A stretch of DNA of 64,000 nt from Acidobacteriaceae bacterium (GTDB lineage Bacteria > Acidobacteriota > Terriglobia > Bryobacterales > Bryobacteraceae): contig CAJCIT010000161.1 of the NCBI GenBank assembly GCA_903970405.1, positions 28,814 through 92,813 on the forward strand, read 5' to 3'. Made by a program: the position numbers and the translations under genes. Of this stretch, positions 1 to 7,506 are shown piece by piece. The notes beneath the pieces were generated by a model. That model did not search any database. It was not told where the DNA came from and saw only the letters and a list, made by a program, of their open reading frames with translations. How positions within the stretch are numbered: position 1 is the first letter of the stretch; each line of letters begins with the position of its first letter.

Positions 1-1062
1 GCGCTTATAGTCGAACTTATCCACCGCGCGCATCAAGCCGATGTTGCCTTCCTGGATGAGGTCCAGGAACTGCATGCCGCGGTTGGTGTACCGCTTTGCG
101 ACGGAGACCACCAGCCGGAGATTCGCTTCGATCAGGCGCTTCTTGGCGCCATCGGTCTCGGCTTCGCCTCTCTCCACAATTTGAAGCGTGCGGCGAAGTT
201 CACCGGCGCTGGCGCCCGAATCGTCCTCCACTTGAACGATTTGCGCGTTCAGCGACTTCAATTCCTTTTTGATGGTGGTTGCGGCGGGCGATTGGGCCAC
301 GCCGGGCTGTTCGAGCTTCCGCTGCAGGCGCGTAATTTCGCGCTCAACGGGACGCAAGTTATCCACCGTCGAGCGCAACATGCCGCTCAGCGCGCGCTGG
401 AAGTTGGAAGTGAACTGAAGCTCGCGGATGAGGTGCGAAATGCAGATCATCAGCCGCGCATACTCGAAGCGCAGCTTCCGGTACTGTTTGGGCCTCAAGC
501 CGCGCGGCGTGGCGGCGAGCCTCTGCTGAACCAGCTGCGCCTTCCGAAAATGCTTTTCAATCTCATTCATCGCGGTGAGGTATTGATCGCGGAGGGGTGC
601 GATCAATACCTCTTCTTCCGCCGGATTCTGCAGTTCGGGCGCCTGCAGAACCTCCAGAATGTTGACACCGCCCCGTTCGATCGGGTGGCGAAGTTCCAAA
701 AGCCGGCGGATGATGAGCCGCGAACGGGAAATCGCTTTACGAACGGCGCACTGCCCGCGCTCAATCCGTTTAGCCAGTTCAATTTCCCCTTCTCTGGTGA
801 GGAGGGGAACCATGCCCATCTCGCGAAGGTAAACGCGAACCGAATCGTTGCTCTTGTCTAAAGCGCTGGCGGAGAGGTCCAGCTCGCTCAGTTCCTCAGC
901 CTCGTCGCCTTTCTTGTCAAAGTCTTTAGGTTCGCCGAGAAGATCTGCCGGAATGGCGTCAAGCTCCGACATGAGATCGATGTCGTCAACGGCCAAGTCG
1001 TCGCGGACTATGCCATTTACATGATCCTTCAAAGCAAAGCTCTTTTCGCTGCCGTCTTGCAT
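1..1062 (-). CDS. rpoD: RNA polymerase primary sigma factor RpoD (3' end outside window)
   Basis: Housekeeping sigma-70 factor that directs core RNA polymerase to most promoters. 354 codons are visible. The start is ATG at 1062, preceded by an AGAAGG-type ribosome site. An acidic N-terminal stretch is followed by region 1.2 ([20 protein letters not shown], beginning near residue 71), a long variable charged insert, and then region 2.1-2.2 with [17 protein letters not shown] and [20 protein letters not shown], which is the family hallmark. The window ends inside region 2, so regions 2.4, 3 and 4 are missing here. It lies 152 bases downstream of dnaG on the same strand, the classic macromolecular synthesis operon order. 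Assignment is very secure. Confidence 0.97.
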   Translation of the reverse strand, partial: MQDGSEKSFALKDHVNGIVRDDLAVDDIDLMSELDAIPADLLGEPKDFDKKGDEAEELSELDLSASALDKSNDSVRVYLREMGMVPLLTREGEIELAKRIERGQCAVRKAISRSRLIIRRLLELRHPIERGGVNILEVLQAPELQNPAEEEVLIAPLRDQYLTAMNEIEKHFRKAQLVQQRLAATPRGLRPKQYRKLRFEYARLMICISHLIRELQFTSNFQRALSGMLRSTVDNLRPVEREITRLQRKLEQPGVAQSPAATTIKKELKSLNAQIVQVEDDSGASAGELRRTLQIVERGEAETDGAKKRLIEANLRLVVSVAKRYTNRGMQFLDLIQEGNIGLMRAVDKFDYKR

Positions 1063-1214
1063 GAACCGCCTTCTGTCAATTCATCGTTCTGGCAATTGAC
1101 GAGCGGCTGGCCCGATTCCAGACCACTCTTCCGCGAAACCCCAGGACTGTCCTATTTCTACCCACTGGCCTACAAGACGTCCCTTGATTACTCATATTAG
1201 AACACGGTACTACG

Positions 1215-2990
1215 TTAAGAGGACGCACGTTGATGCCTATCTAACTCATCGGTCAGCCGCATCGCTTCGCTGAGATTGCCTTCCTTTTCGAGCGCTCGAA
1301 TTCGCCGTTTCATCTCATTCCGCTCCGCTTCGAGCTGTTTCGACTCCAGTTTCCTGATGCAGTCTAAAGCCTGAACTGTGGAGGTTTCCGGATCGGCGGA
1401 TGTTTCAGAAAAAGCGAGTTGCTCCAAAATGGCGCGGATACGCGAATCGAGACGCGCCAGCAGGCTATCGAACGAATACGGGATGTGCTCCTGCTCCAAG
1501 GCCAGGAAGGCTTCGAAAGCCGGCCCGAGGGTGAACATATCGGTCTTCGTGCGCTGGGCGGAGTCATGGGCTTGAGCCAGATACGGAAGAACGGCGGCGC
1601 GGGCTTCCGCGCTTTGCAGCATGGCGTTCAGCAGCAGCCGCTCCGTCGGCGGCAGGGATAAGGTGAGATCGGGAGGGCGGGATGGCGCCGCGGCGGCGGT
1701 CCTCCGGTCGAATCGCTGCCGCACCACATCCTTATCGATATTCAAACTCGCGGCGACTTCGGTGACAACCTCAGCTTGCTCCAGCCTGTCATGGACCTGC
1801 TGGATGGCTGGCCATACCCATCGGAATGCGTCGACGCGGCCCTCGGCGGTAGTCATGTCGAACTTCTCCTTGGCGCGGTCCGCCAGCCATGAGAAATAGC
1901 GCGGCGCGGCATCGCAGAGCGATCGGTATCGTTCCACTCCCTGCTGCGCGATGAATTCATCCGGATCGAGCCCTCCTGGCAGAGCAAGCACCTTGACTCG
2001 CAATCCTTCCGCCAAAAGCAGGTTAATCGATTTCTCCGTGGCCGACACCCCCGCGCGATCCGGATCGAGGTTAATAATGACCTGGCCGGTGGAAGCGCTG
2101 CCGTGGGCGATCTGCCGTTTGATGGCCCGAACCTGCTCATTGGTGAGCGCGGTGCCGCAGATGGCCACCACTTCGGAAAGCCCTGCGGATGCAACGCCGA
2201 TGGCATCCATGTAGCCTTCAACCACAATCATCCGGTCGAGTTTGCGGGCGGCGATCTTGGCGCGGTGGAGGTTATAAAGGACCACGCTCTTGTTGTAGAG
2301 GGGCGTTTGCGGCGAGTTCAAATACTTCGGATTATCATCCGGCCGGAGCGCCCGCCCGCCGAAGCCGATGACCCGGCCGGACTCATTGTGAATCGGAAAG
2401 ATAATGCGCTGGCGAAATCGATCCCGAATGGTCCCATCCTCGCGGCGAATGGCGAGGCCCGCCTCCTCAAGAATCGCCGGATCGTAACTCTTCAGGCGCT
2501 GGATCAATTGTTGACCTGACGAATCGGCAAGCCCCAACCTGAATGTGCGGGCCGTGTCCATACTTACTTTTCGGCCTTCCAGGTATTGGCGCGCTTGGGC
2601 GCCCTGCGCCGAATGGAGATTAGCTTCGAAAATAGCGGCCGCTTTGTCCTGTACTTCGAAGAGCACCTCCCGGCGCTGCTGAACCGGATCGGCGCCCTGA
2701 GCGCGCGGAGGCATGGGAATGTTATAACGTTCGGCCAACGCTTTAACCGCTTCGGGAAACGTCAGACTCTCGGTCTTCTGAACGAAGGTGAAGATATCGC
2801 CTGCTTCCTGGCAGCCGAAGCACTTGTAGTACTGGTGGTCGGCGTTGACGCTGAAAGAGGGCGTCTTCTCCATGTGGAAGGGACACAGACCGACGTAACG
2901 CGGCCCGGCGCCGGACCGTTTCAGACGAATGTGCGCCCCAATCACGTCCACAATGTTGAGCTGGCTCTTCAGGGCGTCCTTGAAATCCAT
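1215..2990 (-). CDS. dnaG: DNA primase DnaG
   Basis: Synthesises RNA primers for replication and works with the DnaB helicase at the fork. 591 aa, a normal family length. The N-terminal zinc-binding domain has ligands C36, H39, C57 and C60 (CPFH...CFGC). The RNA polymerase domain carries GFGGRAL (209-215) and the TOPRIM motifs EGYMD (258-262) and LDPD (308-311), which hold the acidic metal-binding residues. The C-terminal 150 residues are the less conserved helicase-interaction region. The first codon fits the family start (MDFKDALK). It is followed by rpoD on the same strand, so co-transcription is expected. Confidence 0.97.
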   Translation of the reverse strand: MDFKDALKSQLNIVDVIGAHIRLKRSGAGPRYVGLCPFHMEKTPSFSVNADHQYYKCFGCQEAGDIFTFVQKTESLTFPEAVKALAERYNIPMPPRAQGADPVQQRREVLFEVQDKAAAIFEANLHSAQGAQARQYLEGRKVSMDTARTFRLGLADSSGQQLIQRLKSYDPAILEEAGLAIRREDGTIRDRFRQRIIFPIHNESGRVIGFGGRALRPDDNPKYLNSPQTPLYNKSVVLYNLHRAKIAARKLDRMIVVEGYMDAIGVASAGLSEVVAICGTALTNEQVRAIKRQIAHGSASTGQVIINLDPDRAGVSATEKSINLLLAEGLRVKVLALPGGLDPDEFIAQQGVERYRSLCDAAPRYFSWLADRAKEKFDMTTAEGRVDAFRWVWPAIQQVHDRLEQAEVVTEVAASLNIDKDVVRQRFDRRTAAAAPSRPPDLTLSLPPTERLLLNAMLQSAEARAAVLPYLAQAHDSAQRTKTDMFTLGPAFEAFLALEQEHIPYSFDSLLARLDSRIRAILEQLAFSETSADPETSTVQALDCIRKLESKQLEAERNEMKRRIRALEKEGNLSEAMRLTDELDRHQRASS

Positions 2991-3053
2991 GGGCTGACGG
3001 GGCGCGGGCGGTCCCTAAGGAAGAAGGTACCAAGGGCTGGCCATCCGCTACTG

Positions 3054-3084
3054 GGCCGCGACCGTCAGGGATCGACTGGTTGGC
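3054..3084 (+). repeat. Dispersed intergenic repeat family A, copy 1
   Basis: The core GTCAGGGAGCGACCGGTT occurs here with two mismatches, preceded by GGCCGCGACC. It matches other copies at 3161-3191, 8790-8807, 16101-16135 and 22362-22389. All are intergenic. Confidence 0.65.
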
Positions 3085-3160
3085 GAGGAACTGCGCGTTT
3101 ACCCGCTTGCTCACGCGCGCGGTTCAAAAGGGGCGAGTGCGGGCAACAAGGCGTGGCCGG

Positions 3161-3191
3161 CACAACCGGTCGCTCCCTGATCGCGGCTCGG
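3161..3191 (-). repeat. Dispersed intergenic repeat family A, copy 2 (inverted)
   Basis: Reverse-strand copy of the family A core with one mismatch, followed on the minus strand by the GAGCCGCG arm in inverted order relative to copy 1. Confidence 0.65.
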
Positions 3192-3316
3192 AAGCGCGGC
3201 GATTAAGTCGGGCGCCGATTTTTCACGGCTGCTTGAGTTGGTGGAAATCCACCGGAGAGGCTCTTTTTCAACCAGCCCCGCCTACGGCTACGTCCACGGA
3301 ATCAGTAACTTAGCCT

Positions 3317-3332
3317 TGGCACTCTGTGTGCA
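3317..3332 (+). promoter_or_regulatory. Sigma-54 type -24/-12 promoter candidate
   Basis: TGGCACTCTGTGTGCA matches the sigma-54 consensus TGGCACG-N4-TTGCA, with the invariant GG and GC at the correct spacing and one difference in the -12 element. Transcription would start near 3343, about 40 bases before the ATG at 3382, leaving room for its ribosome site. No activator site was identified. Confidence 0.55.
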
Positions 3333-3381
3333 ATTAAGAAGGTGGAACGGCAAGGTTAAAGACCTTGTGGAGGGAATCAAA

Positions 3382-3702
3382 ATGAAACTGAAATTGTTAG
3401 CACTTCTCGTATTGACCGGAAGCTCACTGTTTGCCGGTCCTCGTGTTTTCGTGGGTGTTGGAGTTGGTGGCGGCTGGGGCTACTATCCGCCCGCGCCTCC
3501 AGCATATGCCTATGCGCCCGCGTACAACGCCGCTCCACCGTATGTGGGAGCGGCCTGGATCCCCGGTTACTACTATCCCGTGGGCCCACGCTATTACTGG
3601 CGTGAAGGCTACTACGCCCGGCGGCCCTTCGTTGGCGCATACTGGAATGCTCCACGCTACTACGGCGGCCATTACTACGCGGGCCGCTGGGGACGCCGCT
3701 AA
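3382..3702 (+). CDS. Small secreted Tyr/Gly/Pro-rich protein
   Basis: 106 aa. The start at 3382 is chosen because it follows a GGAGGG ribosome site and begins a clear signal peptide (MKLKLLALLVLTGSSLFA). The mature part is rich in Tyr, Pro, Gly and Arg and contains W/Y-x-x-G-Y-Y-x-R repeats (WIPGYYYPVGPRYYW, REGYYARRPFVGAYW), typical of small exported proteins of unknown function in Acidobacteria and Proteobacteria. No enzyme motif or cysteine is present. It stands alone behind a sigma-54-like promoter, which would suggest regulated expression in stress or nutrient limitation; that is inference. Confidence 0.8.
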   Translation: MKLKLLALLVLTGSSLFAGPRVFVGVGVGGGWGYYPPAPPAYAYAPAYNAAPPYVGAAWIPGYYYPVGPRYYWREGYYARRPFVGAYWNAPRYYGGHYYAGRWGRR

Positions 3703-3831
3703 TCGGCGGCGCGACAAGTGTCAGTGGATCGGCGCATTCGCGATATCAACAGGAACGGAACGCGACCCGCAGGGGCCGATTGCCCAAATCGGCCGCAGCC
3801 TTCCAGGCTGCCCTACACGAAGCCAGTTATA

Positions 3832-3860
3832 TTGGACCAATTCAGTCCGCCTTGTAGAAT
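3832..3860 (+). promoter_or_regulatory. Sigma-70 type promoter candidate for the ferredoxin gene
   Basis: TTGGAC (3832-3837), 17-base spacer, TAGAAT (3855-3860). The expected transcription start falls on or next to the GTG start codon at 3867, and no Shine-Dalgarno is visible, so a leaderless mRNA is possible. The -35 match is only partial. Confidence 0.4.
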
Positions 3861-3866
3861 GGGGGT

Positions 3867-4232
3867 GTGCCAACCGTTATTTTTGAGCCGTCACATGCGA
3901 CGGCGGAGTTTGAGCTGGGAAAACTGCGCTATACGGACCACGGCAAACGCCAGTCCCTCCTCGATATCGCTCTCAACAATGAGATTCATCTGGAACATGC
4001 CTGCGGCGGAAGCTGCGCATGCACTACCTGCCATGTCATCGTCATGGAAGGCGCGGAGTTGCTGTCGGAAGCCGAGGAGGACGAATTGGACCGGCTGGAT
4101 ATGGCGCCTGGGCTGACCCTTCGGTCGCGGTTAGGATGCCAGGCGGTGGTTCAAAAAGAAGGCACGGTCAAGGTGGAAATTCCCGCCTGGAACAAGAACT
4201 ACATCAGTGAAGGCGGCGGGTCTACACTTTAG
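3867..4232 (+). CDS. fdx: 2Fe-2S ferredoxin (adrenodoxin/ISC Fdx type)
   Basis: 121 aa soluble electron carrier. The cluster ligands are C46, C52, C55 (HACGGSCACTTCHV) and C91 (SRLGCQAVV). The C-x5-C-x2-C spacing is that of vertebrate-type ferredoxins such as Fdx of the ISC iron-sulfur assembly system. The start is GTG at 3867, chosen by homology length (MPTVIFEP...). No isc or suf genes are adjacent, so the partner cannot be named. A terminator follows at once, so the gene is probably monocistronic. Confidence 0.9.
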   Translation: MPTVIFEPSHATAEFELGKLRYTDHGKRQSLLDIALNNEIHLEHACGGSCACTTCHVIVMEGAELLSEAEEDELDRLDMAPGLTLRSRLGCQAVVQKEGTVKVEIPAWNKNYISEGGGSTL

Positions 4233-4268
4233 TTCGGTTTACGAGGAAATACGGCATCGCAGTAACAG

Positions 4269-4293
4269 AAGAGGACGCGACACGTCCTCTTTT
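4269..4293 (+). terminator. Rho-independent terminator after the ferredoxin gene
   Basis: Perfect 9-bp stem AAGAGGACG (4269-4277) with CGTCCTCTT (4283-4291), loop CGACA, running into TTTT. It lies 37 bases after the ferredoxin stop codon. Confidence 0.85.
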
Positions 4294-4303
4294 ATAGCCG
4301 CTG

Positions 4304-4331
4304 TTTCAACCTGATGAAGCTTCGGTATAAT
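4304..4331 (+). promoter_or_regulatory. Promoter candidate for the S41 family gene
   Basis: A perfect -10 TATAAT at 4326-4331 with a weak -35 (TTTCAA, 4304-4309), spacer 16. Predicted start about 13 bases before the ATG at 4351, and no Shine-Dalgarno is present, implying a very short leader. Confidence 0.5.
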
Positions 4332-4350
4332 CGAGTCAGCCTCTTTACCC

Positions 4351-5661
4351 ATGTACAACCGCCTAAAATGGTCCATTGTCGGCACCTCCACGCTGCTCGT
4401 GGTGGGGCTTCTTGTCGGCGCGATCTACGGTCGAACCGCCTCCGCTTCTTCCACTTCTACTCCCAATGACGATGTCTACGGGCACCTGCGGGTGTATAGC
4501 GAGGTCCTGCAACGGATCAAGCTTGAATACGTGGAAGACCCCGATATGAAGAGCGTCACGCTGGGCGCGATCAACGGACTGCTGGAATCGGTGGACCCGT
4601 TCGCCAGCTACCTGAACGCCGATCAATACAAGCAGTACATGAAGAACAAGGACTCCGCCAAGGCGGATGTCGGTCTGATACTGGCCAAGAAGTTTGGGTA
4701 TATTTCGGTGATCGATGCGCTGCCGAATTCACCGGCGATGAAGGCGAATATTACGGCCGGCGATCTGATTGAAACCATTAACGGCGTGGCAACGCGCGAC
4801 ATGCCTCTGGCCTACGCCGAGCAGTTGCTGGCGGGCGACGCCGGCACCAATATTGAAGTGACGGTGCTCCGGATGCGGAATCCCGACCCGCAAAAAGTGA
4901 CGCTGACCCGCGCGGCTGTCGCGTATCCCGACGTAACGGCGAAGATGCTGCCGAATGAGGTGGGCTACCTGAAGGTGGAAAGCCTGGAGGGAAACAGGCC
5001 GGCCGAAGTGAAGTCAAAGCTGCAGGGTCTGCTGAAGCAGGGCGCGAAATACGTTGTGCTCGATCTGCGGCATTGCGCCACGGGCGATCCGCAATCCGGC
5101 GTTCCGGTGGCTAACCTGTTCGTGGACAAGGGCGACATTACCTACGCCAAGGGCCAGAAGTACGACAAGACCGACTTTGAAGCGAAGCCGGAAGCGGATG
5201 TCTACAATGGACCGCTGGTGGTGATCACGAATCGCGCAACGGCGGGCGGCGCGGAAATAGCGGCCGCCGGACTGATGGAACTGAAACGCGCCCAGGTGGT
5301 GGGCGAACGGACTTTCGGCGATGCCGGCGTCCGGCGAACGGTGCAGATGGAAGATGGCGCGGCGGTGATCCTCTCCGTAGCCAAGTACTATTCGCCGAAC
5401 GGCAAGGCGATTCAGGATACGCAGGTGATCCCCACCGTGCAGATGAATGAGAACGACAACTCGCCCGAGTTGGATCAGGACGGCAATCCCATTCCCGGAA
5501 CCGAGCCGAAGACTGTAGAAGACAACCTGCTGAAGCAAGCCGTTGACTTGGTCACCGGCAAGACATCGCTTGCAGACTTGCGGAAGCCGAACAGCGGCGT
5601 GATTGTTCGCGATCCCTCCAAGGCCATCGACATACCCCCGGACCAGGAAGAGAATCAGTAA
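4351..5661 (+). CDS. S41 (C-terminal processing peptidase) homologue lacking catalytic residues
   Basis: 436 aa, N-terminal membrane anchor or signal (residues 8-27), then the N-terminal helical part, a PDZ domain near 100-175 and an S41 core near 190-360, the order of Prc/CtpA proteases. The catalytic loop that normally reads SASASE here reads TAGGAE (residues 297-302), so the nucleophile position is G299; the usual TFGKG reads TFGDAG, so the general-base lysine position is D324. Both members of the Ser/Lys dyad are therefore replaced. The fold is otherwise well conserved, arguing for a binding or regulatory role rather than decay. It is followed 7 bases later by an FmdB gene. Confidence 0.85.
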   Translation: MYNRLKWSIVGTSTLLVVGLLVGAIYGRTASASSTSTPNDDVYGHLRVYSEVLQRIKLEYVEDPDMKSVTLGAINGLLESVDPFASYLNADQYKQYMKNKDSAKADVGLILAKKFGYISVIDALPNSPAMKANITAGDLIETINGVATRDMPLAYAEQLLAGDAGTNIEVTVLRMRNPDPQKVTLTRAAVAYPDVTAKMLPNEVGYLKVESLEGNRPAEVKSKLQGLLKQGAKYVVLDLRHCATGDPQSGVPVANLFVDKGDITYAKGQKYDKTDFEAKPEADVYNGPLVVITNRATAGGAEIAAAGLMELKRAQVVGERTFGDAGVRRTVQMEDGAAVILSVAKYYSPNGKAIQDTQVIPTVQMNENDNSPELDQDGNPIPGTEPKTVEDNLLKQAVDLVTGKTSLADLRKPNSGVIVRDPSKAIDIPPDQEENQ

Positions 5662-5668
5662 GAGCGAA

Positions 5669-6136
5669 ATGCCCCTGTACGAATATCTCTGCGACAACTG
5701 CAGCGAGAAATTCGAAGTCATTCAGAAGTTTGTTGACGCGCCTCTGACGGTGCATGAGAAGTGCGGGGGTGGTCCTGTCCATCGCCTGCTCTCAGCCCCG
5801 GCGCTGCAGTTCAAAGGCAGCGGCTTCTACATTACCGACTACAAGAGCGGGAGTTCCCAGGGCAGCGCGGCGGGTTCGAACGGCGGCTCGACGTCTGGAG
5901 GAAGCGACTCTGGCGGGTCCGATGGCAAGGCCGCTTCAGGAGACAAATCTTCAGGAGAAAAGTCGTCCACCGGCGAGAGGTCTTCCTCCGGCGAGAAGTC
6001 TTCCTCGGGTGAGAAGTCCGGCGATTCAGGCGGCAAGAAGGAGTCGAAATCCGACTCTGGCGGCAAATCCGACACCTCCAGCAACAAATCTGCGCCGGCA
6101 AGCTCCACTTCTCCCTCGTCATCTGATAAAAAGTAA
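5669..6136 (+). CDS. FmdB-family zinc ribbon protein with Ser/Gly/Lys-rich tail
   Basis: 155 aa. The start ATG at 5669 opens the canonical FmdB sequence MPLYEYLCDNC. The zinc ribbon has C8 and C11, but the second knuckle has a single cysteine (C32, HEKCGGGPVHRLL) where most relatives have CPxCGG, so H29 may replace it or metal binding is altered. The family is regulatory in name only and its biochemistry is unknown. From residue 60 on, the protein is low-complexity, with repeats of SSGEKSS and GG, probably disordered. It probably shares a transcript with the S41 homologue upstream. Confidence 0.8.
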   Translation: MPLYEYLCDNCSEKFEVIQKFVDAPLTVHEKCGGGPVHRLLSAPALQFKGSGFYITDYKSGSSQGSAAGSNGGSTSGGSDSGGSDGKAASGDKSSGEKSSTGERSSSGEKSSSGEKSGDSGGKKESKSDSGGKSDTSSNKSAPASSTSPSSSDKK

Positions 6137-6140
6137 ACGA

Positions 6141-7496
6141 ATGACTACAAGACGCCAGTTCCTCGGGACGGCAGCGGCTACGGCCGGTCTGGGGGCGCCG
6201 CTTCTTGCCGCGCAAGCAGCGCTTCCCGAGAAGAAAACCTCCGCCAACGACAAGATACACATTGCCCTCATCGGTTGCGGCGGCATGGGCCAAGGCGATG
6301 CGCACACGTCGACCTCCACTGGGCTCACCAAAATCGTAGCCGCCTGCGATTGCTACGACGGCCGCCTGGAGCACATGAAAGAGCAGTACGGGCGCGACAT
6401 TTTCACGACCCGCAACTACGAGGAGATCCTGGCCCGCCCGGACATTGACGCAGTGCTGATCGGAACGCCTGACCACTGGCACCAGAAGATCAGCGTGGAC
6501 GCGATGAACGCCAAGAAGGATGTCTACTGCGAGAAGCCGATGGTGCAGCACGTCGACGATGGCATGGCGGTGGTGGAGGCCCAGCATAAGACCGGGCGCA
6601 TCTTCCAGGTGGGTAGCCAGCGCGTCAGCAGCGTGATCTACAGGAAGGCGCAGGAGATCTTCCGCAGCGGCCAGATTGGCGAGTTGATGATGGTGGAGGC
6701 CTGGTGGGACCGCAACTCAGCCGTGGGCGCGTGGGAATACGCCGTTCCGCCCGACGCCGATCCAAGCAGCACCTGCGATTGGGATCGTTTCCAGGGGCGC
6801 GCTCCGAAGACGGCGTGGGACGCCCACCGATTCTTCCGCTGGCGCTGTTACCGGGACTACGGCACCGGCGTTGCCGGCGACCTGTTCGTTCACCTGTTCA
6901 GCGGGCTGCACTTCATCACCAGCTCCACGGGACCGACGCGCGCTTTTGCCACCGGCGGGCTGCGCTTCTGGGACGACGGCCGCGACGTGCCGGACGTGCT
7001 GCTGGGTTTGTTCGATTATCCGAAGACCGCCGCGCACCCGGCCTTCAACCTGGTGCTGAGGGTGAACTTCGTCAGCGGAGCTGAAGAGAGTTCGGGCTTC
7101 CGTTTTGTTGGCAGCGAGGGCATTATGACGGTGGGCGGCACGGTGACGCTCTCAAAGCAACCGGCCGAGAGGGGTCCCGGCTACAGCATCGATACGTTTA
7201 CGAATGCGATGCAGGCGCGCATCAAGGCGGGCTACGAAGCGAAATATCCGCCCGCGCCGCATACGCCCGCGGGCATGGGCGCCAACGTGGAGACGGTGTT
7301 CCGCGCGCCGCACGGCTATAGCGACCATTACGACCACCACCTGAACTTTGCCCAATCCATCCGTTCCCGCAAGCCGCTAGTGGAAGACGCGGTTTTTGGC
7401 TTCCGGGCCGCCGGACCGGCCCTGCTTTCCAACATGAGCTACTTCGAAGGCCATCCAGTGGAATGGGATCCGATCGCGATGAAGTTGAAAGCCTAG
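6141..7496 (+). CDS. Gfo/Idh/MocA family oxidoreductase with Tat signal
   Basis: 451 aa NAD(P)-dependent sugar or inositol type dehydrogenase. The start ATG at 6141 begins a twin-arginine signal (TTRRQFLGTAAATAG), so the folded holoenzyme is probably exported. The Rossmann motif is IGCGGMG (G45-G50), with the family's EKP motif at 131-133 (YCEKPMV) and the TPDHWH segment. The substrate cannot be named. It is followed 10 bases later by a close paralogue without the Tat signal; the two align almost end to end (GTGVAGDLFVHL is shared), so this is a tandem duplication with divergent cell location. Confidence 0.9.
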   Translation: MTTRRQFLGTAAATAGLGAPLLAAQAALPEKKTSANDKIHIALIGCGGMGQGDAHTSTSTGLTKIVAACDCYDGRLEHMKEQYGRDIFTTRNYEEILARPDIDAVLIGTPDHWHQKISVDAMNAKKDVYCEKPMVQHVDDGMAVVEAQHKTGRIFQVGSQRVSSVIYRKAQEIFRSGQIGELMMVEAWWDRNSAVGAWEYAVPPDADPSSTCDWDRFQGRAPKTAWDAHRFFRWRCYRDYGTGVAGDLFVHLFSGLHFITSSTGPTRAFATGGLRFWDDGRDVPDVLLGLFDYPKTAAHPAFNLVLRVNFVSGAEESSGFRFVGSEGIMTVGGTVTLSKQPAERGPGYSIDTFTNAMQARIKAGYEAKYPPAPHTPAGMGANVETVFRAPHGYSDHYDHHLNFAQSIRSRKPLVEDAVFGFRAAGPALLSNMSYFEGHPVEWDPIAMKLKA

Positions 7497-7506
7497 GGAG
7501 CCGCAT

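Larger units (their letters stand above)
2991..3381. other. Intergenic region with two copies of a dispersed repeat
   Basis: Gap of 391 bases between the divergent dnaG and the small secreted-protein gene. Two opposite-facing copies of dispersed repeat family A lie at 3054-3084 and 3161-3191, together forming a long imperfect inverted arrangement. A sigma-54-like promoter lies at 3317-3332. Open frames across it only translate the repeat (for example RSLPDRGSEA) and are not believable genes. Confidence 0.6.

Noticed and set aside
181..861. Plus-strand open frame of 226 codons
   Set aside because: It is the antisense of rpoD, whose own frame shows conserved sigma regions.
5754..6140. Upstream extension of the first Gfo/Idh/MocA protein
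   Set aside because: It overlaps the FmdB gene in another frame; the ATG at 6141 begins a perfect Tat signal.
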